From the NCBI RefSeq assembly GCF_000225525.1, contig NZ_AGBF01000006.1:1-64000 (forward strand): a stretch of DNA of 64,000 nucleotides, read 5' to 3'. Made by a program: the position numbers and the translations under genes. A model generated the notes under the pieces. That model did no database searches and was not told the DNA's origin. It was given only the letters and a program-made list of their open reading frames with translations. Each line of letters begins with the position of its first letter. Within the stretch, counting starts at the first letter, position 1. Below, piece by piece: positions 1 to 8,041 of this stretch. This DNA is from Streptomyces zinciresistens K42 (GTDB lineage: Bacteria; Actinomycetota; Actinomycetes; Streptomycetales; Streptomycetaceae).

Positions 1-1982
1 GCGGTCGCGCGCGTCCCGGCGTCCCCGGCGGCGGACGGCGGCCGGTCGGGCTCCGGGGCGGTCGGGGGGATGCGGCGGGTGCCGGAGGAGGCGGTCGCGC
101 CGGTCCGCGGCGCGGTGCTCACGGCGGCCGACAGCGCCTCGGCGAGCCCGCCCAGCTCCACGTGGACCACCAGGACCGGCTTGCCCGGCACCCGCTCGGC
201 CGCCGAGCTGAGGGCCGCCGCGAGTTCGGCGTCGCCGGTCGCCGCGCCGCCGATCGCCGGTATCGCGGTGACGACGACCGCGTCGCAGGTGTCGTCGGCG
301 AGGGCGCGGGAGAGCGCCTCGTGGAAGTCGGGCGCCGACGCACCGGTGGTCAGGTCCAGCGGCGGCAGCGGCCTGAGCCCCTCCGCGAGGCAGGCGTCGT
401 ACGTCAGGAGGCCCAGCGACTCGGAGTTGCCGAGGATCGCCACGCGCGGGCCGGCCGGCAGGGGCTGGCGGGCGAGCAGCAGACCGGCGTCGACCAGTTC
501 GGTGATGGTGTCGACCCGGATGACGCCGGCCTGGCGCAGCAGCTCGGACACCGTGGCGTGGGGCAGCCGGGTGACCCGCACGGTGTGGCCCTGCGGGGCG
601 GCGCCGCCGTGCCGGGCGCCCTGCACCACGACCAGGGGCTTGGCGGCGGCGGTGCGCCGGGCGAGGCGGGTGAACTTGCGCGGGTTGCCGATGGATTCGA
701 GGTACATCAGGGCGACGTCGGTGTCCGGGTCGTCGTACCAGTACTGCAGGACGTCGTTGCCGGAGACGTCGGCCCGGTTGCCGGACGAGACGAAGGTGGA
801 CACCCCGGTGTCGCCGGTGACACCGCCGCCGCGGCGGTGCAGCCGGGACAGCAGCGCGATCCCGATGGCGCCGGACTGCGCGAACAGCCCGATCCGGCCG
901 GGGCGGGGCATCTCGGGCGCGAGTGACGCGTTCAGCCGCACGCCGGCGGAGGTGTTGATGACGCCGAAGGCGTTCGGCCCGATGATGCGCATGCCGTACG
1001 TGCGCGCGCGGCGGACGAGTTCACGCTGGCGCTCCCTGCCGTCGGGGCCGCTCTCGGCGTACCCGGCGGACAGCACGACCAGGCCCTGCACGCCGTGTTC
1101 GCCGCACTCGGTGACCACCTCGGGGACGTGCTCGGCGGGTACGGCGACCACCACGAGGTCGACCTGCTCGCCGATGGCGCGCACCGAGCGGTGCGCGGGC
1201 ACGCCGTCGATCTCCTCGAGATCGTCGGGGAAGGAGCGGTTCACGGCGTGGACCCGGCCGGTGAACCCGGCGTCCGCGATGTTGCCCAGGACGCCGCGGC
1301 CGACTCCGCCCGGGGTGCGGCCCACGCCGACGACGGCGACCGAGCCGGGCGTCAGCAGGCGTCGCACGGACCGCGCCTCGGCGCGCTGTTCGCGCGCGTG
1401 CTGCACGGCGAGCGAGCGGTCGGTGGGCTTCAGGCCGAACTCCAGGCGGACGACGCCGTCCTCGAAGCTGCGTTTCTGGGTGTACCCCGCGTCGGTGAAC
1501 ACCTTGATCATCTTGCTGTTGGCGGGCAGCACCTCGGCGGCGAAGCGGCGGATGCCGCGCTCGCGCGCGACCGCCCCGATGTGTTCGAGCAGGGCGGAGG
1601 CGACACCGCGGCCCTGATGGGCGTCCTGGACGAGGAAGGCGACCTCGGCCTCGTCGGCGGGGGCGGACGCGGGCGTCCCGTCGGCGCCGATCCGGTCGTA
1701 GCGTACGGTGGCGATGAACTCGCCGCCCACGGTGGCCGCGAGTCCCACCCGGTCCACGAAGTCGTGGTGCGTGAAGCGGTGGACGTCCTTCGCGGACAGG
1801 CGCGGGTAGGGCGCGAAGAAGCGGTAGTACTTCGACTCGTCCGACACCTGCTCGTAGAAGCTGACCAGGCGCTCGGCGTCATCGACGGTGATGGGGCGGA
1901 TGTGTGCGGTGCCGCCGTCGCGCAGCACCACGTCGGCTTCCCAGTGGGCGGGGTACGCGTGCCGGTCCGAGGGGCTCTGCAT
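1..1982 (-). CDS. GNAT acetyltransferase fused to acyl-CoA synthetase-like domains (C-terminus off the left edge)
   Basis: The frame stays open from an ATG at 1982 to the left edge, giving about 660 visible codons. The first ~170 residues are a GNAT domain: it opens with LRDGGTAHIRPI and has the acetyl-CoA loop QDAHQGRGVASALLEHIG. From about residue 200 there is an ADP-forming acyl-CoA synthetase-type CoA-binding domain (GSVAVVGVGRTPGGVG, then IIGPNAFGVIN), followed by succinyl-CoA-ligase-like domains. This is the architecture of bacterial Pat-like protein lysine acetyltransferases, which acetylate and inactivate acyl-CoA synthetases and other enzymes. In many members the synthetase part is regulatory rather than catalytic. 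The substrate here is an inference. It is divergent from ptsH. The extreme C-terminus is missing, so I cannot say whether an ATP-grasp domain follows. Confidence 0.85.
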   Translation of the reverse strand, partial: MQSPSDRHAYPAHWEADVVLRDGGTAHIRPITVDDAERLVSFYEQVSDESKYYRFFAPYPRLSAKDVHRFTHHDFVDRVGLAATVGGEFIATVRYDRIGADGTPASAPADEAEVAFLVQDAHQGRGVASALLEHIGAVARERGIRRFAAEVLPANSKMIKVFTDAGYTQKRSFEDGVVRLEFGLKPTDRSLAVQHAREQRAEARSVRRLLTPGSVAVVGVGRTPGGVGRGVLGNIADAGFTGRVHAVNRSFPDDLEEIDGVPAHRSVRAIGEQVDLVVVAVPAEHVPEVVTECGEHGVQGLVVLSAGYAESGPDGRERQRELVRRARTYGMRIIGPNAFGVINTSAGVRLNASLAPEMPRPGRIGLFAQSGAIGIALLSRLHRRGGGVTGDTGVSTFVSSGNRADVSGNDVLQYWYDDPDTDVALMYLESIGNPRKFTRLARRTAAAKPLVVVQGARHGGAAPQGHTVRVTRLPHATVSELLRQAGVIRVDTITELVDAGLLLARQPLPAGPRVAILGNSESLGLLTYDACLAEGLRPLPPLDLTTGASAPDFHEALSRALADDTCDAVVVTAIPAIGGAATGDAELAAALSSAAERVPGKPVLVVHVELGGLAEALSAAVSTAPRTGATASSGTRRIPPTAPEPDRPPSAAGDAGTRAT

Positions 1983-2129
1983 GGGGCCCAGAGTACGGCT
2001 CGCGTACGACAGCGGCGCGGGGCAGTCTGTTCGGGACGTCACGCGGGGCCGGGTGGCCTGGGCCGCGGGCCCGCGGTCACCCGGGCGGGTGCGGACGTTC
2101 CGTTCCGGCGGGCTTCACACCTGTGGGAA

Positions 2130-2164
2130 ACTGGTCTAGACAACCAAATCGGTCTAGACAACAT
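2130..2164. promoter_or_regulatory. Two DasR operators (dre sites) upstream of ptsH
   Basis: ACTGGTCTAGACAACC (2130-2145) and TCGGTCTAGACAACAT (2149-2164) share the core GGTCTAGACAAC, with starts 19 bp apart. The DasR consensus is close to ACTGGTCTAGACCACT. DasR is the GntR-family N-acetylglucosamine regulator of Streptomyces and is known to control PTS genes including ptsH. The second site ends 23 bp before the ptsH start codon, so binding should block ptsH transcription until glucosamine-6-phosphate releases DasR. Confidence 0.85.
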
Positions 2165-2187
2165 TGAACACCGAAGGGCAGCATCAC

Positions 2188-2469
2188 ATGGCTGAGCGCC
2201 GCGTCAACGTCGGCTGGGCCGAGGGCCTCCACGCCCGCCCCGCCTCCATCTTCGTCCGAGCCGCCACGGCCACCGGTGTCCCGGTGACCATCGCCAAGGC
2301 CGACGGCAGTCCCGTCAACGCCGCTTCCATGCTGGCCGTGCTGGGCCTGGGCGCCCAGGGCGGCGAGGAGATCGTCCTCGCCTCCGACGCCGAGGGCGCG
2401 GAGGCCGCGCTGGAGCGTCTGGCCAAGCTGGTCGCCGAAGGGCTCGAGGAGCTTCCCGAGACCGTCTGA
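2188..2469 (+). CDS. ptsH: PTS phosphocarrier protein HPr
   Basis: A 93-residue protein from the ATG at 2188, preceded by AAGG. An ATT/ATG extension upstream would run into the operator region. HPr carries phosphate from Enzyme I to sugar-specific EIIA proteins. The phosphoacceptor His15 sits in GLHARPAS, and the Ser46-type regulatory region is NAASMLAVLGLGAQGG, with Ser at 47. Length and motif spacing are normal for the family. It stands alone rather than in a ptsHI operon, as I recall for Streptomyces. Two DasR sites lie just upstream and a strong intrinsic terminator just downstream, so it is a monocistronic, DasR-controlled gene. Confidence 0.97.
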   Translation: MAERRVNVGWAEGLHARPASIFVRAATATGVPVTIAKADGSPVNAASMLAVLGLGAQGGEEIVLASDAEGAEAALERLAKLVAEGLEELPETV

Positions 2470-2544
2470 GGACTCCGGCGTCCGCGCCACCGGGCGTCCC
2501 CGACCGCCGGTGAGCGCGGCTCGTTCCGGACGCCGGCCGCCGCA

Positions 2545-2586
2545 CCGAAGGGCCCGCCCGCATTACCGGGTGGGCCCTTCGGCTTT
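2545..2586 (+). terminator. Intrinsic terminator after ptsH
   Basis: A 16-bp stem pairs CCGAAGGGCCCGCCCG with CGGGTGGGCCCTTCGG (one G-T pair) around a CATTAC loop. It is followed by CTTTT, 75 bp past the ptsH stop. Confidence 0.9.
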
Positions 2587-2590
2587 TCCG

Positions 2591-2669
2591 GCGGACAGCG
2601 GGAATTGTCCGGTTCCCGGCAGGAGGATCTGTTCGGCCGCGGACAGCGTTAATTATCCGGTTCCGGGCA
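2591..2669. repeat. Two-copy 31-bp direct repeat between ptsH and the GntR gene
   Basis: The 31-bp segments at 2591-2621 and 2639-2669 both begin GCGGACAGCG and both contain AATT(G/A)TCCGGTTCC. They differ at about four positions and their starts are 48 bp apart. Each contains an inverted GGACA...T(G/A)TCC. They lie downstream of the GntR gene and after the ptsH terminator. No function is assigned. Confidence 0.7.
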
Positions 2670-2718
2670 GCGCGGAAAATCTCCCGCGAATTCCTTCTCT
2701 TTGTATACGGCGCTCGTG

Positions 2719-3414
2719 TTAATTGCGCAGGCTCGGCATGTTTACGGCATGTTGCGAATTCCTCACACGGTCCGCGCGGTCGCCGCCCGCGCCGAACCGC
2801 AGCCGGTGCGCGGACAGCGCCCGCTCGGTGTGCAGCGCGGTCAGCGCGCGGGCGCGTTCGGCGTCGCCGCGCGCCACCGCGTCCACGATCGCGCCGTGCT
2901 CGGTCCAGTACTCCAGCGGATGGGCGGGCGCCTCCACGGTGTACATCCAGGCGATCCGGTGGCGCAGCTGCGTCAGCGTCGAGGTGAGGGCGTGGCTCCC
3001 GGACGCCTGGGCCAGCGTCTCGTGGAACCAGGTGCCCAGGGAGCGCAGGTCGTCGCTGTTCCCCCGCCTGGCCCGCTCCTGGCCGAGCCTGACCAGGCCC
3101 CGCAGCACCTTCAGATGGGCCTCGGTGCGGCGCTGCGCGGCCCGCTGGGCGCCCAGCGGCTCCAGGAGCACGCGCATCTCCAGCAGGTCGGCGGCCTCCT
3201 GCTCGGTGGGTTCGGCGACGCACGCGCCCGCGTGCCGCCGCGTCACCACGAAGCCCTCCGCCTCCAGGGTGCGCAGGGCCTCCCGCACGGGGACGCGGGA
3301 GACTCCGTAGCGGCGGGCGAGGACTTCCTCGGTGAGCCGGCTGCCGCGCTCATGGACGCCGGCGACGATGTCGTCCCGGATCGCGGTGCACACCGACTGC
3401 GCCGGAACACGCAT
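2719..3414 (-). CDS. GntR-family (FadR/FCD type) transcriptional regulator
   Basis: 231 residues. Residues ~5-70 form a GntR winged helix (RGSRLTEEVLARRYGVSRVP then VREALRTLEAEGFVV). Residues ~85-215 are an all-helical FCD ligand-binding domain, with metal-ligand-type residues in WFHETLAQASGS and the C-terminal ALTALHTERALSAH. FCD regulators usually respond to organic acids and control adjacent catabolic genes. None is adjacent here: ptsH converges on it and the M23 gene lies upstream on the same strand with its own terminator. The ligand and targets are therefore unknown. The ATG at 3414 is the natural start, following an AT-richer upstream stretch at 3430-3530. Confidence 0.88.
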   Translation of the reverse strand: MRVPAQSVCTAIRDDIVAGVHERGSRLTEEVLARRYGVSRVPVREALRTLEAEGFVVTRRHAGACVAEPTEQEAADLLEMRVLLEPLGAQRAAQRRTEAHLKVLRGLVRLGQERARRGNSDDLRSLGTWFHETLAQASGSHALTSTLTQLRHRIAWMYTVEAPAHPLEYWTEHGAIVDAVARGDAERARALTALHTERALSAHRLRFGAGGDRADRVRNSQHAVNMPSLRN

Positions 3415-3554
3415 GACTCGACCTCCGCCTTAATCCCCGTGAAACGCCGACGAATGACGTGTGTTCAGTGACTCTATTGCAGACGGCGGGAATTTCCGAC
3501 GGCGAGCAGGAATCCATGGGTATTTTTTGGCCGGCCGACGGTCCGGGAAAGACC

Positions 3555-3582
3555 GAAAAGCCCCGGCTCGGTGAGCCGGGGC
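3555..3582 (-). terminator. Intrinsic terminator of the M23 peptidase gene
   Basis: CCCCGGCTC at 3561-3569 pairs with GAGCCGGGG at 3573-3581. Read on the minus strand the stem is followed by CTTTTCGG. It lies about 25 bp past the peptidase stop. Confidence 0.85.
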
Positions 3583-3604
3583 CTTCGGGACGGACCGCTG
3601 CGGG

Positions 3605-4393
3605 TCAGAGGGCGACGCCGCGCGAGCGGAGGTAGCCCACGGGGTCGAGGTCGGAGCCGTACTCGGGCGTGGAGCGGGCCTCGAAGTGCAGGTGCGGGCC
3701 GGTGACGTTGCCGGTGGCGCCCGAGAGGCCGATCTGCCGGCCCGGGGTCACGGTCTGGCCCGCGGAGACGCTGAGCGAGGACATGTGGGCGTACTGGGTG
3801 TAGGTCCCGTCGTTCATCCTGATCACGACCTGGTTGCCGTACGCCCCGCCCCAGCCGGCCTGCACGACGGTGCCGGCGCCGACCGCGCGCACGGAGGTGC
3901 CGGTGGCGGCGGTGAAGTCGGCACCGGTGTGGCTGCCGGAGGACCAGAGGGAGCCGCCGGTGCCGTAGCTGGTGGAGAGGTTCGAACCGGCGACCGGGGC
4001 GACGAAGGACCCCAGGAGCCTGCGCTCGGCCTCGCGGGCGGCACGCTCCTCGGCCTCACGCTTCTCCTTGGCCTCCTCGGCGGCCTTCTTGCGGGCGGCC
4101 TCCTCGGCGGCCTTGCGCAGGGCCTCGGCCTCGTACGCGGACTGCTCCTGGGCGGCGGCCTGGGCGTCGATCTCGTCCGCGACGGTGCTGCCGACGGCGA
4201 CGACCGGGATGAAGCCGGTCTGCTCGGGGGCGGCGGCGGGTTCCGCGGCGAGCGCGGGGGCGGCCAGGGTGCCGATGACACCGGTGGCGGTGATCGCGGC
4301 GACGCCCGCGGCGCGGGCGGTGGTGCGCTCGAACCGACCGGGCCGGCGGTGCTTGCCGGAAGTGCGGTTCTTCCCGGTGGCGCAGGTGGCCAT
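3605..4393 (-). CDS. Secreted M23 (LytM-type) metallopeptidase
   Basis: 262 residues. The N-terminus has basic residues, then a hydrophobic stretch (GVAAITATGVIGTLAAPALA), giving a cleavable signal near residue 50. Residues ~75-130 are an Ala/Glu/Lys/Arg-rich coiled coil. Residues ~140-258 are the M23 domain with HTGADF, YTQYAHMSS and the zinc ligand motif HLHFE. M23 enzymes cut peptidoglycan cross-bridges or act in wall remodelling. The ATG at 4393 follows GGAAAGGACGAG. A c-di-AMP riboswitch occupies the leader and a terminator follows. In Streptomyces such leaders control germination and wall-lytic enzymes such as rpfA, so a role in spore germination or growth-phase wall turnover is a reasonable inference. 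Confidence 0.92.
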   Translation of the reverse strand: MATCATGKNRTSGKHRRPGRFERTTARAAGVAAITATGVIGTLAAPALAAEPAAAPEQTGFIPVVAVGSTVADEIDAQAAAQEQSAYEAEALRKAAEEAARKKAAEEAKEKREAEERAAREAERRLLGSFVAPVAGSNLSTSYGTGGSLWSSGSHTGADFTAATGTSVRAVGAGTVVQAGWGGAYGNQVVIRMNDGTYTQYAHMSSLSVSAGQTVTPGRQIGLSGATGNVTGPHLHFEARSTPEYGSDLDPVGYLRSRGVAL

Positions 4394-4414
4394 GTAGAGG
4401 CTCGTCCTTTCCTT

Positions 4415-4560
4415 CCCTCTCGCCTACCGGGTTAGCTGACGGGTTCGGAGCAGGAAGGTCTCCTACGGACCCCCTCGCCGTGGCGCGGGCGTCCGATTCA
4501 CCCCAGGGACACAGATGGGTCCCCGGCTCCCCTGGCTCGCGCCGTACGGGGACTCGGCGA
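4415..4560 (-). promoter_or_regulatory. c-di-AMP riboswitch (ydaO-yuaA type) in the M23 peptidase leader
   Basis: Read on the minus strand, the leader contains GGGGTGAATCGGACGC (4489-4504). It also contains the conserved 3' block that includes CAGCTAACCCGGTAGGCG (about 4421-4448), ending 27 nt before the start codon. These are the signature conserved blocks of actinobacterial ydaO-yuaA riboswitches. A further hairpin, GGCTGTCCG (4562-4570) with CGGACAGCC (4598-4606), lies 5' of the core. In this class c-di-AMP binding usually turns expression off. The ends are approximate because I judged them by motif, not by a covariance model. Confidence 0.85.
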
Positions 4561-4714
4561 TGGCTGTCCGGTGCCGCGGGCGCGGCGCACTGCCTGACGG
4601 ACAGCCCGGAAGACGCTAAACGGGACGTCTTTCCCTCCCCAAACCGATCGGGCTTTTTGTAGCGCATGCCACAGGGCAGACAGGTAACCTCTCCCCCAAT
4701 TCGGGCATAAGGGA

Positions 4715-4743
4715 GCCCTGGTGGCGCGTACGTCACCAGGGCT
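4715..4743 (-). terminator. Hairpin terminator after the M16 peptidase operon
   Basis: AGCCCTGGTG at 4715-4724 pairs perfectly with CACCAGGGCT at 4734-4743. There is no long T-run, which is common in Streptomyces. It lies 40 bp beyond the second M16 gene stop. Confidence 0.65.
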
Positions 4744-4782
4744 CGCCCCGCGCGGGCCGCCGCCGGACGCGGCGGCCGTGCT

Positions 4783-6171
4783 CTACTCGGCCGCCACGAC
4801 GGTCACTTCGCCGATGCCGAGGGCCTCCACGGGCCCGCGGATCTCGGCCGCGTCGCCGACGAGGACCGTCACCAGGCGGTCCACCGGGAAGGCGCTCACC
4901 GCCGCGGCGGTGGCCTCCACGGTGCCGGTGGCGGCGAGCCGCTGGTACAGCTCGGCCTGGAAGTCGTCCGGCAGATGCTGCTCGACCTGGTCGGCCAGCG
5001 TGCTCGCCACGGCGGCGGCGGTCTCGTACTTCAGCGGGGCCACGCCGACGAGGTTCTGCACGGCGAAGTCCCGCTCCGCGTCGGTCAGTCCCCCGGCGGC
5101 GACGCCCCGCAGGACCGTCCACAGGTCGTCCAGCGCGGGCCCGGTGTTCGGGGTGTCGACCGAGCCGCTGATGGCGAGCATCGCCGCGCCCGTGCCGTCC
5201 GGCGCGGACCGCATCACCTGCCCGAACGCCCGTACGCCGTAGGTGTAGCCCTTCTCCTCGCGCAGGACCTTGTCCAGCCGGGAGGTGAGGGTGCCGCCCA
5301 GGCAGTAGGTGCCGAGCACCTGCGCCGGCCAGACGCGGTCGTGCCGGTCGGGGCCGATCCGGCCGATCAGCAGCTGGGTCTGGACCGCGCCGGGGCGGTC
5401 CACGATGACGACGCGCCCGGTGTCGTCCGCGGTCACGGGCGGCACCGGCCGGGGCTCGGCCGGGGAGCCCGTCCAGGCTCCCAGGGTGTCGGCGAGCAGG
5501 GCGTCGAGGTCGACCCCGGTCAGGTCGCCGACGACCACGGCGGTGGAGGTCGCGGGACGCACATGCCGCTCGTAGAAGGCGCGTACGCCCGCCGCGTCGA
5601 TGCCCTCGACCGTGTCCTCGGTGCCCTGGCGCGGCCGGGACATGCGCGAGGCCGCCGGGAACAGCTCCTTGGAGAGCTCCTTCGCCGCCCGGCGCGAGGG
5701 GTTGGCCAGCTCGTGCGGGATCTCGTCGAGGCGGTTGCGCACCAGGCGCTCCACCTCGGTGTCGGTGAACGCGGGCGCCCTGAGCGCGTCGGCGAGCAGC
5801 CCGAGCGCCTTCGGCAGCCGGGAGACCGGGACTTCGAGGCTGACGCGGACGCCGGGGTGGTCGGCGAAGGCGTCGAGGGTGGCTCCGCAGCGCTCCAGCT
5901 CGGCCGCGAACTCCTCGGCGGTGTGCTTGTCGGTTCCCTCGGACAGGGCGCGCGCCATGATGGTGGCGATGCCGTCCAGGCCCTTCGGCTCGGCGTCCAG
6001 GGGCGCGTCGAGGATCACCTCGACGGCGACGACGCGCTGGCCGGGGCGGTGGCAGCGCAGCACCGTCAGGCCGTTGCCCAGCCGGCCGCGCTCGGGCGCC
6101 GGGAACGCCCAGGGCCGGGCCTCGCCCGCCGGGGGCTGCGGGTGGAACTCCATGCTGGCGAGCTCGGTCAC
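4783..6171 (-). CDS. M16-family peptidase-like protein lacking the zinc motif (non-catalytic partner)
   Basis: 462 residues from a GTG at 6171 that overlaps the upstream stop as GTGA; an in-frame ATG at 6153 is the alternative. The fold is M16/insulinase-like throughout (FPAPERGRLGNGLTVLRC at the start, then an internal M16_C domain). Where active members have HxxEH, this one reads GLDGIATIMARALSEG, so it cannot bind zinc in the usual way. It is translationally coupled to an active M16 gene. This matches heterodimeric two-gene M16 proteases in which one subunit supplies zinc and the other completes the active site. The substrate is unknown. There is no signal peptide, so it is probably cytoplasmic. 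Confidence 0.9.
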   Translation of the reverse strand: MTELASMEFHPQPPAGEARPWAFPAPERGRLGNGLTVLRCHRPGQRVVAVEVILDAPLDAEPKGLDGIATIMARALSEGTDKHTAEEFAAELERCGATLDAFADHPGVRVSLEVPVSRLPKALGLLADALRAPAFTDTEVERLVRNRLDEIPHELANPSRRAAKELSKELFPAASRMSRPRQGTEDTVEGIDAAGVRAFYERHVRPATSTAVVVGDLTGVDLDALLADTLGAWTGSPAEPRPVPPVTADDTGRVVIVDRPGAVQTQLLIGRIGPDRHDRVWPAQVLGTYCLGGTLTSRLDKVLREEKGYTYGVRAFGQVMRSAPDGTGAAMLAISGSVDTPNTGPALDDLWTVLRGVAAGGLTDAERDFAVQNLVGVAPLKYETAAAVASTLADQVEQHLPDDFQAELYQRLAATGTVEATAAAVSAFPVDRLVTVLVGDAAEIRGPVEALGIGEVTVVAAE

Positions 6172-7535
6172 TGCGCCGACTCCTCGTTCTCGTCGGTGGC
6201 GGGGGCCTCGTCGGCCCCGTCGGACTCGCCTGCCTCGTCGGCGACCGGCTCGTACACGAGCACCGCGCGGTTGTCGGAGCGCAGGCGGGCCGCGGCGACG
6301 GCCTTGACCTCGTCGGCGGTGACCTCCAGGACGCGCTGCACCGCGGTGAACGCGAGCTGCGGGTCGCCGAACAGGACGGCGTAGCGGCACAGTTCGTCGG
6401 CGCGGCCGGCGCAGGTGCCGAGCCGGTCCAGCCACTCCCGCTCCAGCTGGGCCTGGGCGCGCTCCATCTCCTCGGCCGTGGGGCCCTCCGCGGCGAAGCG
6501 GGCGAGCTCCTCGTCGACGGCGGCCTCGATGACGGGCACCTCGACGTCGCCGGAGGTCTTCACGTCCAGCCAGCCGAGCGAGGGGGCGCCCGACAGCCGC
6601 AACAGGCCGAAGCCGGCCGCGACGGCCGTGCGGTCGCGCCGTACGAGCCGGTTGTACAGGCGGGAGGACTCGCCGCCGCCGAGGACGGTCAGCGCCAGGT
6701 CGGCGGCGTCGCACTCGCGCGTGCCATCCTGCGGGAGCCGGTAGGCGGCCATCATCGCGCGCGCCGGGACGTTCTCCTCGACGACCTCGCGCAGCTCCCG
6801 GCCGATCACCTCGGGCAGCGCGCCGTCGCGCGGCGCGGGCTTGCCGTCGTGGGAGGCGATGGAGCCGAAGTACTTCTCGACCCAGGCCAGCGTCTGCTCC
6901 GGGTCGATGTCGCCGACGATCGACAGCACGGCGTTGTTGGGCGCGTAGTACGTGCGGAAGAACGCGCGCGCGTCCTCCAGGCTCGCCGCGTCCAGGTCGG
7001 CCATGGACCCGATCGGCGTGTGGTGGTACGGGTGCCCGTCCGGGTACGACAGGGCGGTCAGCTTCTCGAAGGCGGTGCCGTAGGGGACGTTGTCGTAGCG
7101 CTGGCGGCGCTCGTTCTTCACGACGTCCCGCTGGTTCTCCAGGCCCTCCTCGTCGAGCGCCACCAGGAGGCTGCCCATGCGGTCGGCCTCCAGCCACAGC
7201 GCGAGCTCCAGCTGGTGGGCGGGCATGGTCTCGAAGTAGTTGGTGCGCTCGAAGCTGGTGGTGCCGTTCGGCGAGCCGCCCGCGCCCTGGACGAGCTCGA
7301 AGTGGCCCGTGCCCTGCACGCTGTTCGACCCCTGGAACATCAGGTGCTCGAAGAGGTGGGCGAGTCCGGTACGGCCCTTGACCTCGTGGCGGGAGCCGAC
7401 GTCGTACCAGAGGCAGACCGCGGCGACCGGGGTGAGGTGGTCCTCGGAGAGCACCACGCGCAGGCCGTTGGCCAGGCGGTGCTCGGTCGCGGTGAGGCCG
7501 CCGGATTGTGCCTCCGGTGTGGCCGTGTGACCCAT
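6168..7535 (-). CDS. M16-family zinc metallopeptidase (catalytic subunit)
   Basis: 455 residues. The start at ATG 7535 is supported by AAGGA about 8 nt upstream; longer in-frame extensions have no ribosome site. The inverted zinc motif is intact (GLAHLFEHLMFQGSN). The third ligand and partner glutamates lie downstream in EEGLENQRDVVKNERRQR, followed by the typical YPDGHPYHHTPIG. It belongs to the pitrilysin/processing-peptidase family. It forms an operon with the zinc-less paralogue through a 4-bp overlap. The C-terminal ~30 residues are acidic and probably disordered. Its physiological substrate cannot be inferred from context. Confidence 0.93.
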   Translation of the reverse strand: MGHTATPEAQSGGLTATEHRLANGLRVVLSEDHLTPVAAVCLWYDVGSRHEVKGRTGLAHLFEHLMFQGSNSVQGTGHFELVQGAGGSPNGTTSFERTNYFETMPAHQLELALWLEADRMGSLLVALDEEGLENQRDVVKNERRQRYDNVPYGTAFEKLTALSYPDGHPYHHTPIGSMADLDAASLEDARAFFRTYYAPNNAVLSIVGDIDPEQTLAWVEKYFGSIASHDGKPAPRDGALPEVIGRELREVVEENVPARAMMAAYRLPQDGTRECDAADLALTVLGGGESSRLYNRLVRRDRTAVAAGFGLLRLSGAPSLGWLDVKTSGDVEVPVIEAAVDEELARFAAEGPTAEEMERAQAQLEREWLDRLGTCAGRADELCRYAVLFGDPQLAFTAVQRVLEVTADEVKAVAAARLRSDNRAVLVYEPVADEAGESDGADEAPATDENEESAQ

Positions 7536-8041
7536 GGGCAAGGTGTCCTTCCGGTCGCGTGCGCTGCGTTGTGTCATGCGGTTCCTGCTCAGCTCCCGCC
7601 ACTGTATGCAGCGTCCGAAGGGTCGGCGAAGTTCCCGGCCCGAACGCCGTGCCCGCAGCGCGCCGGACGCGGGCCGTCCGGCGTCGCGCGGGGACGTCCC
7701 GGCGCCCCGCGGGGCGGCACACCGCGTCGGCGCGGACCGCGCGCGGGCGTGGCCCCGCCGTCCGCGACCTGGCATGCTTCGCGTCGATCACTCCGGCGAG
7801 TGAACGGTCACGCGGCGCCGGCTTGCCGCCGTGCGGCGATTCACGCGCCGGGCCGGGCCGTTGGCGGCCCGGGGCTCCCCTCGGTCGCCGCCCGGCACCG
7901 GCGTCGGCGACACTGCTGGCACGCCGGACGGGAGCCCAACCTCGGGTCCTGGTCGGTGGTTGTCAGTGCCACGGTCCACAATGGTCCGCGTCAGACCCGT
8001 CAGACTCTCGCGCGACCAGCACACAGAAGGAGCCGGCAGCG
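7536..8041. other. Divergent intergenic region between the M16 operon and parC
   Basis: About 500 bp with no gene I can support. The only signal I recognise is the parC-proximal PafBC-like promoter motif at 7960-7982. The rest is GC-rich sequence without a convincing hairpin. Confidence 0.6.
7960..7982 (+). promoter_or_regulatory. PafBC/RecA_NDp-like promoter motif for parC
   Basis: TTGTCAGTGC at 7960-7969, a 7-nt spacer and CACAAT at 7977-7982 match the spacing of the motifs at recQ and dinG in this window. The mycobacterial damage promoter consensus is approximately TTGTCAGTGG, a spacer, then TAnnnT; here the first -10 base is C. Transcription would begin about 50 nt before the parC start. 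Confidence 0.55.
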
